This document shows, piece by piece, positions 27,777 through 36,554 of a stretch of 64,000 bases of DNA. The notes below the pieces were generated by a model. It saw nothing but the letters and a program-made list of their open reading frames with translations, was not told where the DNA came from and made no database searches. The translations under genes were made by a program, and so were the position numbers. Numbering within the stretch: position 1 is the first letter of the stretch; each line of letters begins with the position of its first letter. The stretch spans positions 186,001-250,000 of the forward strand of contig OZ240668.1 in assembly GCA_965198655.1 (NCBI GenBank), in the 5' to 3' direction. Source of the stretch: Lichenicola sp965198655 (lineage in GTDB: Bacteria; Pseudomonadota; Alphaproteobacteria; Acetobacterales; Acetobacteraceae).

Positions 27777-27977
27777 TTAGGCGAGGCCGAACAGACGCAG
27801 CATCAGCCAGATCGCCAACCCCCAGATCGGGACCATCATCGCCAGCCCGACGGTCAGGCCGCGGAAGAACCCGCCCGTGCTCGGCGCCGCGACCGGTGCC
27901 GCTGCTTGCCGCTCCGGTTTCCAGACGACCCAAAGCCTATCATTCACGCTCTGCAGGGATTGTTGCATCTGGTCCAT
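27777..27977 (-). CDS. Small single-span membrane protein
   Basis: A 66-residue protein with no name. An N-terminal amphipathic stretch (MDQMQQSLQSVNDRLWVV) is followed by an Ala/Pro linker and one hydrophobic segment, LTVGLAMMVPIWGLAIWLML. ATG 27977 is chosen because the 26 residues upstream of it are Arg-rich and look untranslated. It converges on the GH5 gene with about 24 bp between stops. An accessory role in EPS assembly is possible but rests on location only. Confidence 0.5.
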   Translation of the reverse strand: MDQMQQSLQSVNDRLWVVWKPERQAAAPVAAPSTGGFFRGLTVGLAMMVPIWGLAIWLMLRLFGLA

Positions 27978-28631
27978 CGCTTTTCGGCGGCTGCCAGCCC
28001 AGCGACCACGACCTGCCGAGGGCGGTCGTCGATCGATGTTCCGAAACAGCAACATCTACCCGGTCAACTTGACTCGCAAGAGTTAACCCTTCGTTAAATG
28101 GTATGGCAGAGTTGTCCTGTTGCTGGCTCTTAATCCTTGCCCGTGTCGTTTCGGTAACGACTCGACCGGATCGCACGTCATGTCTCCAACTTATGCCGAA
28201 CACGAGCTGACCGGCTGTCGTCGGATCGAGCCGGGATTTTATTTTATAGACGACTCATCATCACGCGATCACGCCTGTGGCCAGACTCGATTTCAGGCGG
28301 GACGTGGATCCATCGGCGAGCCGAGACTCGACGATCATGCGTGTCTCCGGTTTCGGAGAGGGATTTCTAAATAATATCCAGATCGTCTTTTGAACCCACG
28401 CGGCGCAACGGCTCAAGGCAGGCTCATTGTGGGGACGGTTGCTTTAGTTGGACGCCAGTCGAGAGCTGAGCGACACGACCGTCCTAGGACGGGCTTCATG
28501 TCGAGCCAACGCGTTCTGGTTTTGCAGGTCCGGCGTTTGCGTCAACTAATCCCGTCGACTGACAAGGAGCACAAGCCCGGAACCCGGCAGGTCCGGGCCG
28601 GGCCGACCTCACGGCGGCGTCGCGACCGATC
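27978..28631. other. Intergenic region downstream of gumB
   Basis: About 650 bp with no gene I can support. It is A/T-richer than average. It contains a small perfect hairpin at 28344-28359 (TCTCCG, four-base loop, CGGAGA), a 14-bp perfect palindrome CCGTCCTAGGACGG at 28479-28492, and a GGACGGT at 28433-28439 that could pair with ACCGTCC at 28478-28484. It should hold the gumB terminator and the promoter of the small membrane protein. Confidence 0.5.
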
Positions 28632-29246
28632 TCAGAAGTAACGCTCGTAGATCGTCACCACGTCGCCGGGCTGGAGATAGGTGGAGCGGCCGATCTTGCC
28701 CTCGACCGCATGTCCGGCCTGCTCGCCCTGGCTGCGAACGTCACCGGCATAGCCGGTGATGGCCCGGTAGGTGAAGCCGCCGGCCAGCGCCACGGCGCTC
28801 AGCGTCGTCATCCCGGGCTGGTAGGGATACTGGCCTGGATGGGAAACCTCGCCCAGCACGAAGATGGGGCGGTACTGGGTGACCTCGACCGACACGCTCG
28901 GCTCGCGCAGCAGCTTCTTGTCCACGAGCGCCGTCGAGATCGCCGAGGCCACGTCGTTCGCGGTCATGCCTGCGGCGTGCACGCCGCCGATCAGCGGGAA
29001 GGCAATGCTGCCGTTGTCGCCCACGGTGAAGGTGTTGGTGAGCTGCGGCTCGTTGTAGGTGATCACCCGCAACTGGTCGCTCGGGCCCAGCACATAGCCG
29101 TTATCCGTCGCCGGCGGCAGCGGCGGCAGGTTGGCGCCGGGCGCGCAGGCCGCCAGGCCGAGCGTCGCCCCGAGCGCCAGCGCCGCCGACGCCACCTGGG
29201 CAGTGCATGACGTGCGGCGGCGGGATGACTGCGGGATGGGGTTCAT
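28632..29246 (-). CDS. gumB: GumB/Wza-type outer-membrane polysaccharide export lipoprotein
   Basis: A 204-residue OPX protein. A signal peptide ends in the lipobox LAAC with Cys34. The Poly_export domain has YVLGPSDQLRVITYNEPQL and DGSIAFPLIGGVHAAGMT; one SLBB-like domain follows with PIFVLGEVSHPGQYPY and AVALAGGFTYRA. The short length, lacking the C-terminal transmembrane helix of E. coli Wza, is usual for GumB. It works with the GumC-type copolymerase to export the gum. The gene is last in the minus-strand gum unit, 60 bp after the barrel gene. Confidence 0.9.
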   Translation of the reverse strand: MNPIPQSSRRRTSCTAQVASAALALGATLGLAACAPGANLPPLPPATDNGYVLGPSDQLRVITYNEPQLTNTFTVGDNGSIAFPLIGGVHAAGMTANDVASAISTALVDKKLLREPSVSVEVTQYRPIFVLGEVSHPGQYPYQPGMTTLSAVALAGGFTYRAITGYAGDVRSQGEQAGHAVEGKIGRSTYLQPGDVVTIYERYF

Positions 29247-29306
29247 TGCGCTCTCGACGAAGGAGTTGGTTGGCGGGCCCGACGACCAGGTCAGGATGCG
29301 GTGACG

Positions 29307-30644
29307 CTACTCGAAGATGGTGGCGCTGATCGACACCGTGTTGCCGGTGAAGCTGTTGATGCCGGTGCCGAAGGCGGTGATGGCGTCCACTGTGGACACG
29401 TTGGAAGAGCTGTGGCTGTGGTTGTAGCCGTAGGAGAGCGAGGTGCTGAGGTAGCGGTTCACCCGCCAGGTTGCGGAGGCGCCCGCGGTGTACTGGGTCT
29501 GGTCGCCGTTGCGCTGGCCAGGGGTGTTGGACTGCGACTCGCTGTCGCCGATCGAGCCGCGCAGGCGCAGGAAGATGTCGCGCCTCACCTCGTGGTCGTA
29601 CTGCAGCAAGGCCAGGGTGATGGTCTGGTTGCGCGCGAACGGCGACTCCGGATCGTCAAGGCGGCGGAACGCGCTCACGGTGAGGGTGTCGCGCCGGGTC
29701 GGGGTCCAGACCGCGTCGATCTCCGCGGTGGGCGTGGTGGCCGAGGCGAAACCGGCATAGGAGAAGCTGCGGTGCTCGCCGCCGATCAGGAGCCTGTACT
29801 GCACCAGCGCGTCGGCACGGAAGTCGAGCCCCAGGAGCCCGATCACGTCGCCGTAGTCGTTGCTGGGAGCGCCTGCCTGCGGAAAGAATTGGGCGCTCGA
29901 CCCACGCAGGATGGCGACGACGGCATTGCCCGTCGAGACCTCGTAGCGCGTCGTCAGCGAGCCGGCCTCGATCTGGTGGCTGAGCGTCGAGTAGCTGATG
30001 TTGGCCGCACCGCCGGACTGGCCGAACGAGAAGTTCTCGTAGTTGAAGGCGGGCGTGATGCTGAAGCGGCCGGGCAGGGTGGTGTAGGACAGCCTGACGT
30101 CGTCAACGTTGTAGGGTGCCGGCGTGGTGACGCCGAGCACGCCCAGGTCGTCCGCCGAAAGGTGCAGGACGAGATGGGAGTAGGCAGCGGTGACTAGGTC
30201 CCGGCCCAGTGCGACAGACCCGCCGAGGCCGGCGGACCAGTTGGTGTAGCTCGCGACCGGAAGGTCGAGATAACGCTGGTTGTTGACGCTGGCGGACGCG
30301 CCGACGCTGTCGCGACCCCAGTCCGACCGCGCGCTTATGCCGGCGGAGGTCGATTCGCTCGAACTCCCGGTGTTTGGAAGGCCGAGCGTGTTGCTGTTGT
30401 AGCCGAAGCCTTCCGACGCGCTCGGCCTGACGATGAAGCTGCCGACGTTGATGCCTTGAGCCAGATCCTGTGTGATCAACCGGTTGGTGACGGAGGCGCT
30501 GAAGTCGGGTGCATAACCCGGCACATCGGACGGGAAGTATTGTTGGATCAACTGTTGAGCCACCGCCGGGTGCGGCAGCAGGAGCGTGAATCCGACGACC
30601 GGCGACGACACGAGCAGGGCAAGGACATGTCGCAGCGTCTTCAT
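29307..30644 (-). CDS. Outer-membrane beta-barrel protein (BBP2-type)
   Basis: A 445-residue protein with a signal peptide (LALLVSSPVVGFTLLLPH, cleavage near VAQQ). From residue ~60 onward it consists of alternating amphipathic strands with aromatic girdles and ends in a terminal Phe-x-strand (NTVSISATIFE), as expected for a BamA-inserted barrel. It resembles the beta-barrel porin family 2 members found in EPS loci. Because GumB lacks a membrane-spanning helix, this barrel may provide the outer-membrane exit pore; that is inference. ATG 30644 was chosen over an upstream start because it opens the signal peptide. Confidence 0.75.
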   Translation of the reverse strand: MKTLRHVLALLVSSPVVGFTLLLPHPAVAQQLIQQYFPSDVPGYAPDFSASVTNRLITQDLAQGINVGSFIVRPSASEGFGYNSNTLGLPNTGSSSESTSAGISARSDWGRDSVGASASVNNQRYLDLPVASYTNWSAGLGGSVALGRDLVTAAYSHLVLHLSADDLGVLGVTTPAPYNVDDVRLSYTTLPGRFSITPAFNYENFSFGQSGGAANISYSTLSHQIEAGSLTTRYEVSTGNAVVAILRGSSAQFFPQAGAPSNDYGDVIGLLGLDFRADALVQYRLLIGGEHRSFSYAGFASATTPTAEIDAVWTPTRRDTLTVSAFRRLDDPESPFARNQTITLALLQYDHEVRRDIFLRLRGSIGDSESQSNTPGQRNGDQTQYTAGASATWRVNRYLSTSLSYGYNHSHSSSNVSTVDAITAFGTGINSFTGNTVSISATIFE

Positions 30645-30800
30645 TACGACGCCGACTCGCGACGCGTCCGACGGTCGAGCGTGTCGACCCAGGACCATGA
30701 TCCTTCGAGATCACGGACCGAAACATCGGACATCGGCTTTTCCAGACTGTCAACCAGCGAGAGAGGGTAAGACGTTGCCATAGCCAAACGCGCTATACCT

Positions 30801-31952
30801 CTAGCTTGGAACCTCGACCGGATAGGCCGGACCGGACGACGGCGTCTCCAGAACCTCGGCATACAGGTTGCCGCACGCAACCGCTACCGCTTTCCAGTCA
30901 TACGGCCAAGACGCTCGAGCGCACGCTGCTCGGCGTGCGGCATGGAGCTCCGGATCGGTGAGGCTGCTTGCGTCGATGGCAGCGGCGGCTACGTCGGGCT
31001 GGTCCGGATCGACCAGAAGGCCGAGGTTGGCCGCGGAAATCAGGCGCCGGAACGGCTCGATATCGCTCAGGATCGGAAACAAGCCCGCCGACAACGCTTC
31101 TACCGCCGCCAGCCCGAACCCCTCGTATTGGGACAGGCAGACGAAGTAGCCGGCCTGGCCGAGGAGGGACCTGAGATCCGCATCGGTGGGGTCGACCACG
31201 AAACTCACCAAGTCTCCGACCCCGGACGAGATCGCCATCTGGCGCAACTGGTCATGAGTCTGATCGGCGTCTCGGCCGGCTATGATCAGACGCCAGGACG
31301 TATCGAGCGCCTGAAGGGAAGCCAGCAGCGGGAACAGGGCCTCAAGGCGCTTGTGCTTGGCGAACCGGCCAAAGCTGATCATGGTCCGGGAGGGTGCTTT
31401 GGACGACGCGCCGGCAAATTTCGCCTGGTTGATCCCGTTCTCGATCACGACGAGCCGGTGCCGGGCGACCCGCTGGAACAAGGCCGCATCGTTGTGGCTG
31501 CAGGCGATGACCCGCCGGTAGCCCAAGATGGAGGCGCGCGTCACCGTTGCGAACCAAACTCGCTTTATCCGTGACAGCGCCTTGCTGTGGAAGAAGCCGC
31601 CATGAGTGGAGACGACCATGGGCCGCTGGTGGAGAACCCAGGTCAGCGCGAGGAAGTCGAAGAAGAAATCGATGGCATGAACGTGGATCAGGTCTACCGA
31701 GCGCAGGTGAGCCAGGACGGACGGCGCCAGCGGATAACGCTGGGAGCCCAGCCACGGCAGTCGCAGGACCGGTACGCCCTCGACCACATCATGCTTCGGC
31801 AGAATTTCGCGGCGGCCGAAAACCTGGTTCAGCGTGATGACATGGGCATCGATGCCGAGTTCCCGTCGCTGCTCGCGTGCGATGCTGAGTACCGCATCTT
31901 CGAGGCCGCCGACCGCTGGGGCAAACTGCCTGACTACATGGGCAACTCGCAC
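30801..31952 (-). CDS. gumH: GumH-like GT4 mannosyltransferase
   Basis: A 383-residue GT-B enzyme. VRVAHVVRQFAPAVGGLED at the N-terminus is characteristic of the GumH/AceC group that adds alpha-1,3-mannose to cellobiosyl-diphospho-lipid from GDP-mannose. Further motifs are VDLIHVHAIDFFFDF, VVSTHGGFF, ISFGRFAKHKRLE and the E-x7-E region in YEGFGLAAVEALSAG. GTG 31952 has a TAGGA nine bases upstream and lies 11 bp after the stop of the copolymerase gene; longer forms overlap that gene and were rejected. Confidence 0.85.
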   Translation of the reverse strand: MRVAHVVRQFAPAVGGLEDAVLSIAREQRRELGIDAHVITLNQVFGRREILPKHDVVEGVPVLRLPWLGSQRYPLAPSVLAHLRSVDLIHVHAIDFFFDFLALTWVLHQRPMVVSTHGGFFHSKALSRIKRVWFATVTRASILGYRRVIACSHNDAALFQRVARHRLVVIENGINQAKFAGASSKAPSRTMISFGRFAKHKRLEALFPLLASLQALDTSWRLIIAGRDADQTHDQLRQMAISSGVGDLVSFVVDPTDADLRSLLGQAGYFVCLSQYEGFGLAAVEALSAGLFPILSDIEPFRRLISAANLGLLVDPDQPDVAAAAIDASSLTDPELHAARRAACARASWPYDWKAVAVACGNLYAEVLETPSSGPAYPVEVPS

Positions 31953-31963
31953 GATCGAAGGTC

Positions 31964-34174
31964 CTAGGAGCCGTAGAACCGATTGATCAATGCCAGTTCC
32001 CGACGGTTGAAATCCTCGTACGCGTGGTCGTCCACTTTCTTCCCGACCATCGACACGACGATGCCCGCAACCTGTGCGCCACAGGAGCGGAGGCGCTCTA
32101 GCGACGTGACCACGGCTTGCCTGGACGTTTGTTGCCACCGGCAAACGAAGATGGTTCGATCAACGATAGCCGCCAAGGCAAGAACGTCGCTGGTTGCGAG
32201 AACGGGCGAGCCGTCGATGATGATCATGTCATAGGAGAGCTTGAGCGTCGCGATCAAGGAACGCATTCGCGCGACGCTCGCGGTGCCGATCGGGTAGGCC
32301 ACCGATGCTCCCGCCGTTATGAAGTCGATCTTCGTCGTACTGTCGGTCTGGATCACCTCCTCGGCGCGGGCCCGGCCCGCCATGAGGTCGGTAAACCCCA
32401 GCATGGTGACGTCGCTTTCCGAACTCGATGAGCCCTTACGATGATCGCTGTCGATCATCAGGATGCGAGGACCGCTTTGCCCTACGGTCAGCCCGAGCCA
32501 CATCGCCAGCGTGCTCTTCCCCTCCTGTGGGGTGGCGGAGGTGATGAGGACCGCGATCGGCTCGTCGTTCTTCTCGTTTCCGAGGAAGAGCTGCACGGCC
32601 AGGCCCCGCACGACTTCGCTGACGCGCGAGCGCGGTTCATCCAGCACGAACCGCGCAAGCGACTGGCTGCGACGCCGCGTGATCATCGGGATTTTGCCGA
32701 GGAGCGGAAGTTGAGCCACTGAACGAAGATAACCGGCGTCCGCGAATTCTGCTGCGAAGTAGCTGCGCAGGACCACTGCGGAGGACGCGAACACCAAAGC
32801 GACGACGAAGATGCCCAAACCGAGCTTAAGGTGGTTTGGAAAAGACGGCTGAGCGGGAGCGATCGCATGTGAGATGAAGACGAGTGGTGGTTGAAGAAGA
32901 GCTGCTCTGTCGACGACAGCCTTGGAATGTTCAAGGAACGTCTCGTAGACCTCGCGTGCGCTCTGGGCTTCCTGGCCCAGGGTACGATACTCCGCCTGAG
33001 GTGAGCTCTGCAGGCCGGCACGCGCACGGAGGTCTGCCAGGCGTACGTTGAGAGCGCGGACCTCGGCCCCCGCCGATATGCTCTCCGCCCTGACCGACGC
33101 CAAGGCGGCTCCTGTCTCACTGTTCAGGACGGCGCGCGTGCTGGCGATCTGGCGGTCGAGCGCTCGTATGCCTGGATAGTTGGAGCCGAACTGCGCGGCC
33201 TGCTGTTCGCGTTCCGTTTGCAATTGCAGGAGCGAGTTGGCCGCCGCAACGAGGAGCGGTTGCTGTGACAACGTGACGGCGGAACGCGCGTTGCCATGTT
33301 GCCTGGCGTCGACGAGGGCTTCCGCCCGGGCCTGCGCGGCAGCGAGCCGCGCCTGCGCTTGGCTCAGCTCCAGGGTTATCTCGGTGATTTGGCTGTCTAT
33401 GAGCGGGTTGGCGGCCGTGCCATCTCCCGTGTTGGCCAGATCATGCGAAACGTTGAACGCATCCGCGGTGTGTACCGCGTCGAGCCACCTTTGCCGCAGT
33501 TGGTCGGTTCGAGCGTCAAGCCACGCGGCGACGCGGTCGACGTCTGCCGTCTGCTGTGCAAGTGCGAGATGCTGATAGCTGGTGACGGTGGAGTTGGCGA
33601 TCGCGGCGGCGCGCTCGCCGCTGCTGGCTGTTGCGCTGACGTCGATCACACGTGACCTGGGTTCCGGCAGGATCTTCAACGCGTTCAATATGCCGTCAAC
33701 TTGCTGCTGGAACTTTTGTTCGGCAGTCAGCGGAACCACGACCTTGGGACCGCACAGCAGCTTTACGCCATACCCGCACAACGCATGAGCCAGGCCATCA
33801 TCCGGTTGCGCGGGAGGCGGCGGGATCTGACGGACAACTGCGGCAGCGACGTCACGAGACTGCAGCTTCGCCGCTTCCGTAGCCGGCACATCATCTTCAA
33901 GTCGTGCAACCTGAGGCTGCCCCCCCGGGGCCAGCGGGTCTGCGTTCTGGGTCGTGATGGCGACGGTCGCCAACGCGGTATAGCTCGGCTTGAGAAGCGA
34001 CAACACCGAGAATCCAAGCAGCATCGTGCCGATCATCACGATCAGGAAAAGAAGAAGATGCCGACGCCCAAGACGAAGGATCTGTTTGATCGACTGCACG
34101 CCGTCCCGGTTCGTTGGCTCCGCCAAGAAGGGCACGTCCGTTCTGAGCATTGGAGCTCTGTTATAGTTGTTCAC
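31964..34174 (-). CDS. GumC/Wzc-type polysaccharide copolymerase with BY-kinase domain
   Basis: A 736-residue inner-membrane protein. A Wzz domain is anchored by two membrane segments near residues 39-61 and 449-473, with a long coiled-coil periplasmic part (QAQARLAAAQARAEALV). The cytoplasmic C-terminal domain is a bacterial tyrosine kinase: Walker A SATPQEGKST near 545, Walker A' ILMIDSDHRKG, Walker B DMIIIDGSP. The C-terminal tail holds only two Tyr (HAYEDF and RFYGS) rather than a dense cluster. Xanthomonas GumC lacks the kinase, so this is a fused form. It controls chain length and links the inner membrane to GumB. Confidence 0.9.
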   Translation of the reverse strand: MNNYNRAPMLRTDVPFLAEPTNRDGVQSIKQILRLGRRHLLLFLIVMIGTMLLGFSVLSLLKPSYTALATVAITTQNADPLAPGGQPQVARLEDDVPATEAAKLQSRDVAAAVVRQIPPPPAQPDDGLAHALCGYGVKLLCGPKVVVPLTAEQKFQQQVDGILNALKILPEPRSRVIDVSATASSGERAAAIANSTVTSYQHLALAQQTADVDRVAAWLDARTDQLRQRWLDAVHTADAFNVSHDLANTGDGTAANPLIDSQITEITLELSQAQARLAAAQARAEALVDARQHGNARSAVTLSQQPLLVAAANSLLQLQTEREQQAAQFGSNYPGIRALDRQIASTRAVLNSETGAALASVRAESISAGAEVRALNVRLADLRARAGLQSSPQAEYRTLGQEAQSAREVYETFLEHSKAVVDRAALLQPPLVFISHAIAPAQPSFPNHLKLGLGIFVVALVFASSAVVLRSYFAAEFADAGYLRSVAQLPLLGKIPMITRRRSQSLARFVLDEPRSRVSEVVRGLAVQLFLGNEKNDEPIAVLITSATPQEGKSTLAMWLGLTVGQSGPRILMIDSDHRKGSSSSESDVTMLGFTDLMAGRARAEEVIQTDSTTKIDFITAGASVAYPIGTASVARMRSLIATLKLSYDMIIIDGSPVLATSDVLALAAIVDRTIFVCRWQQTSRQAVVTSLERLRSCGAQVAGIVVSMVGKKVDDHAYEDFNRRELALINRFYGS

Positions 34175-34207
34175 AAGAGACCACCATGTCGAAACTGACC
34201 ATCCGCC

Positions 34208-35008
34208 TCAGCGCCCGGAATTAACATAAGCAGATGAGGGCCACAACGAATACTTGAGCAGATAGAAACCGAAGATCGGCAGCCCCAGCAGGTAGCGGCG
34301 CCAGAGGCGGCGAGGCTCAAGCACAAGACGGTAAAGCCACTCCATCCCAATCCTCGCTATCCAACCAGGTGGCCGGGATACGAGTCCGGCCGCATGATCG
34401 ACGAGTGCACCGGCCGTGATGGCGACACCTGGTTCCAGTTGTCCCCAGTTGCTCCATAGCCAGTCCTCTTGTCGCGGCATGCCCATGTTCACGAGCAGGA
34501 TCGACGGCTTGGCGGCGTTGATGCGCTCGATGATGGTCAGCGTGTCTTCGGATCCACACGACGCGTCGAAATACCCGTGTTGATGTCCCGCGGAGCGCAC
34601 ACCGTATCTCGCAGCGAACGCGGATGCGGCAGACGCGACAGCGGCCTCGGTGCCGCCCAGCCAGAAGACCGAGCCCTCCGGTCCAAGTCGTTGCAACACG
34701 GCGCCGATCCATTCCGGAGGTGTGGTTCTGTGAACCGTCCGGCCTTTCAGAATACGACCAGCGAGCTGAACCCCGGCACCGTCACAGAACGCGATGTCGG
34801 CTGCCTTGAACATGGAACGAAGCCAGACATGCTTCTGGGATAGAACGACCAGATGCGCGTTGGCGTTCACGACAAGCATCTTCTTCTTGTTCTTCGCCGC
34901 ATGATAGACTTCGTCGGCAATCACCTGACGATGAATATCGTCGAGGCGCAGGCCCATGATCTCCACGTCGCGTGCCGTCTCAACTGCTTGGGAAGAAGCG
35001 GTGGACAA
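34208..35008 (-). CDS. gumM: GumM-like WecG/TagA-family glucosyltransferase (GT26)
   Basis: A 266-residue protein. DGAGVQLAGRILKG, VFWLGGTEAAV, ILLVNMGMPRQEDWL and the membrane-binding C-terminal MEWLYRLVLEPRRLWRRYLLG are the GT26 blocks. In the gum pathway GumM adds the second, beta-1,4-linked glucose to Glc-diphospho-undecaprenol. The start is uncertain: TTG 35008 lacks a good ribosome-binding site, and GTG 34966 is an alternative. Spacing of 13 bp from gumD and 33 bp to gumC indicates one operon. Confidence 0.87.
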   Translation of the reverse strand: MSTASSQAVETARDVEIMGLRLDDIHRQVIADEVYHAAKNKKKMLVVNANAHLVVLSQKHVWLRSMFKAADIAFCDGAGVQLAGRILKGRTVHRTTPPEWIGAVLQRLGPEGSVFWLGGTEAAVASAASAFAARYGVRSAGHQHGYFDASCGSEDTLTIIERINAAKPSILLVNMGMPRQEDWLWSNWGQLEPGVAITAGALVDHAAGLVSRPPGWIARIGMEWLYRLVLEPRRLWRRYLLGLPIFGFYLLKYSLWPSSAYVNSGR

Positions 35009-35021
35009 GGCAGATACGGTT

Positions 35022-36554
35022 CTAGAAGGAATTTGGGCTCACCACTTCGCGAAAAACGGTCAGGATCATGATCTTGATATCGAACCAGATCGACCATCGC
35101 TGAATGTATTCGAGGTCCAGCGCGACGCGCACACGCAGGTCGCGTGTTGTCACAAGTTCGCCACGAGAGCCGTTGACCTGAGCCCAGCCGGTTATGCCCG
35201 GCTTGACCTGATGTCGGATGACATACTCCGCGAGCGCGTCACCGAGGAGCTTGCCTCCGGCCCGTGTTTCGGGGGCATGCGGACGGGGGCCGACAAGAGA
35301 CATTTCGTTACGAAGAACATTGAGGAGTTGAGGCAGCTCATCGATGCTGAGCTTGCGCAGCCATCTACCGATCCGGGTCACCCGCGGATCGTTGCGGCTG
35401 GTCTGCCGGGCTGCGGTGTGATCAGTCATGTCGACGTACATGGATCTGAACTTGAAAACCATGAACGGGCGGTTGTTGAAGCCCAGCCGCGATTGGCGGA
35501 AGAGCACCGGGCCGGGGGAGTCGAGCTTGATGGCACACGCGACGGCGAGCATGAGCGGAGCTAGTATCAGAAACGCCGTAACCGCGAGCAACAGGTCGAG
35601 CACGAGCTTGGTGATCACCTGCCAGTCCGTGAGGGGGCGACGCTGCAGCACCATCAGGGAGAACGATCCGAAGGACTCGAACGGCAATGCGAGATCTGGC
35701 CCATGCGCCAAATGAGGCATGATGTAGACGTCGGCCAGCACGCTACGCAGCCGCGACATCAACTGCTTCACCTGCTGCTCGTGGTCGGCGGACGGCGGAA
35801 CAGCGATGATGACGGCATGCAGCGTATGCTCTCGTCCGAACGACACCAGATCCGAGATGGAGCCCGTGATCTGGACGTCGTGCGTGGTGTCGGTGTTGTC
35901 AGAATACAATCCCACCGTTTCGAACGCGTGCCTCGCGTTCTGCTTGAGCCGGTCCGCTATGCGAGACGCGTGGATGCCATCGCCGATGATGGCGATCTTC
36001 CGTGTCAAACGCTGGCGAACCGATCGCCGTGTCAGCACGTAGGTGACGGCGGCACGGGTGAAGAACAGGCTGCCAGCGCTGCAAAGGCACCAGAAGGACG
36101 CCGTCTCGATCGCGCGCTTCGGCGTCCAGTCCAACAAGAACAGCGCTATGACCTGGACAAACCCGGCTACGATCACCGACGGGGTGATATACCTCACCTG
36201 GTTACGGAAACACGTCAGTTCCGGCAGGTGAAGGAGACGGTCGGATTTGGGCCACAGGAGGATGACGAGAAGGGACATCAAGTCGGCGGTGTTTCTCGCA
36301 TCAACCTGAAAGCTGGTCAAAGAGCGGCTGCCCGCCGATGCGAGAAGGAGGGTGGCGAGGACGATCGCAGCGACGTCCAGGACCTTGACGGCGCCAGACA
36401 CCACAGGGTGGCGATACGAACTCGCTTCCTTCCGCGCGGACGCGTTCTGTATAGATACCTGGACGTCACCATCCGCCTCAGACAGAAGGTTTGCTTCGTC
36501 CGTGGCGCCTATGGCATAGGCTGGATGCTTTACTGAGCTGGAAATCGAGTTCAT
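35022..36554 (-). CDS. gumD: Undecaprenyl-phosphate glucose-1-phosphate transferase (GumD/AceA)
   Basis: Starts the repeat unit by moving Glc-1-P from UDP-Glc to undecaprenyl phosphate. The 510-residue protein has several N-terminal membrane segments, a CoA-binding-like central domain (RKIAIIGDGIHASRIAD), one further hydrophobic helix near residue 320, and the catalytic polyprenyl-sugar transferase domain: MVFKFRSMYVDM, LSIDELPQLLNVLRNEMSLV, GPRPHAPE and KPGITGWAQVNGSRGE. First gene of the minus-strand gum operon, with a long non-coding region upstream. Confidence 0.93.
   Translation of the reverse strand: MNSISSSVKHPAYAIGATDEANLLSEADGDVQVSIQNASARKEASSYRHPVVSGAVKVLDVAAIVLATLLLASAGSRSLTSFQVDARNTADLMSLLVILLWPKSDRLLHLPELTCFRNQVRYITPSVIVAGFVQVIALFLLDWTPKRAIETASFWCLCSAGSLFFTRAAVTYVLTRRSVRQRLTRKIAIIGDGIHASRIADRLKQNARHAFETVGLYSDNTDTTHDVQITGSISDLVSFGREHTLHAVIIAVPPSADHEQQVKQLMSRLRSVLADVYIMPHLAHGPDLALPFESFGSFSLMVLQRRPLTDWQVITKLVLDLLLAVTAFLILAPLMLAVACAIKLDSPGPVLFRQSRLGFNNRPFMVFKFRSMYVDMTDHTAARQTSRNDPRVTRIGRWLRKLSIDELPQLLNVLRNEMSLVGPRPHAPETRAGGKLLGDALAEYVIRHQVKPGITGWAQVNGSRGELVTTRDLRVRVALDLEYIQRWSIWFDIKIMILTVFREVVSPNSF

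Noticed and set aside
28120..28641. Two small plus-strand frames downstream of gumB
   Set aside because: No start context, no recognisable domain and atypical composition; treated as intergenic DNA.
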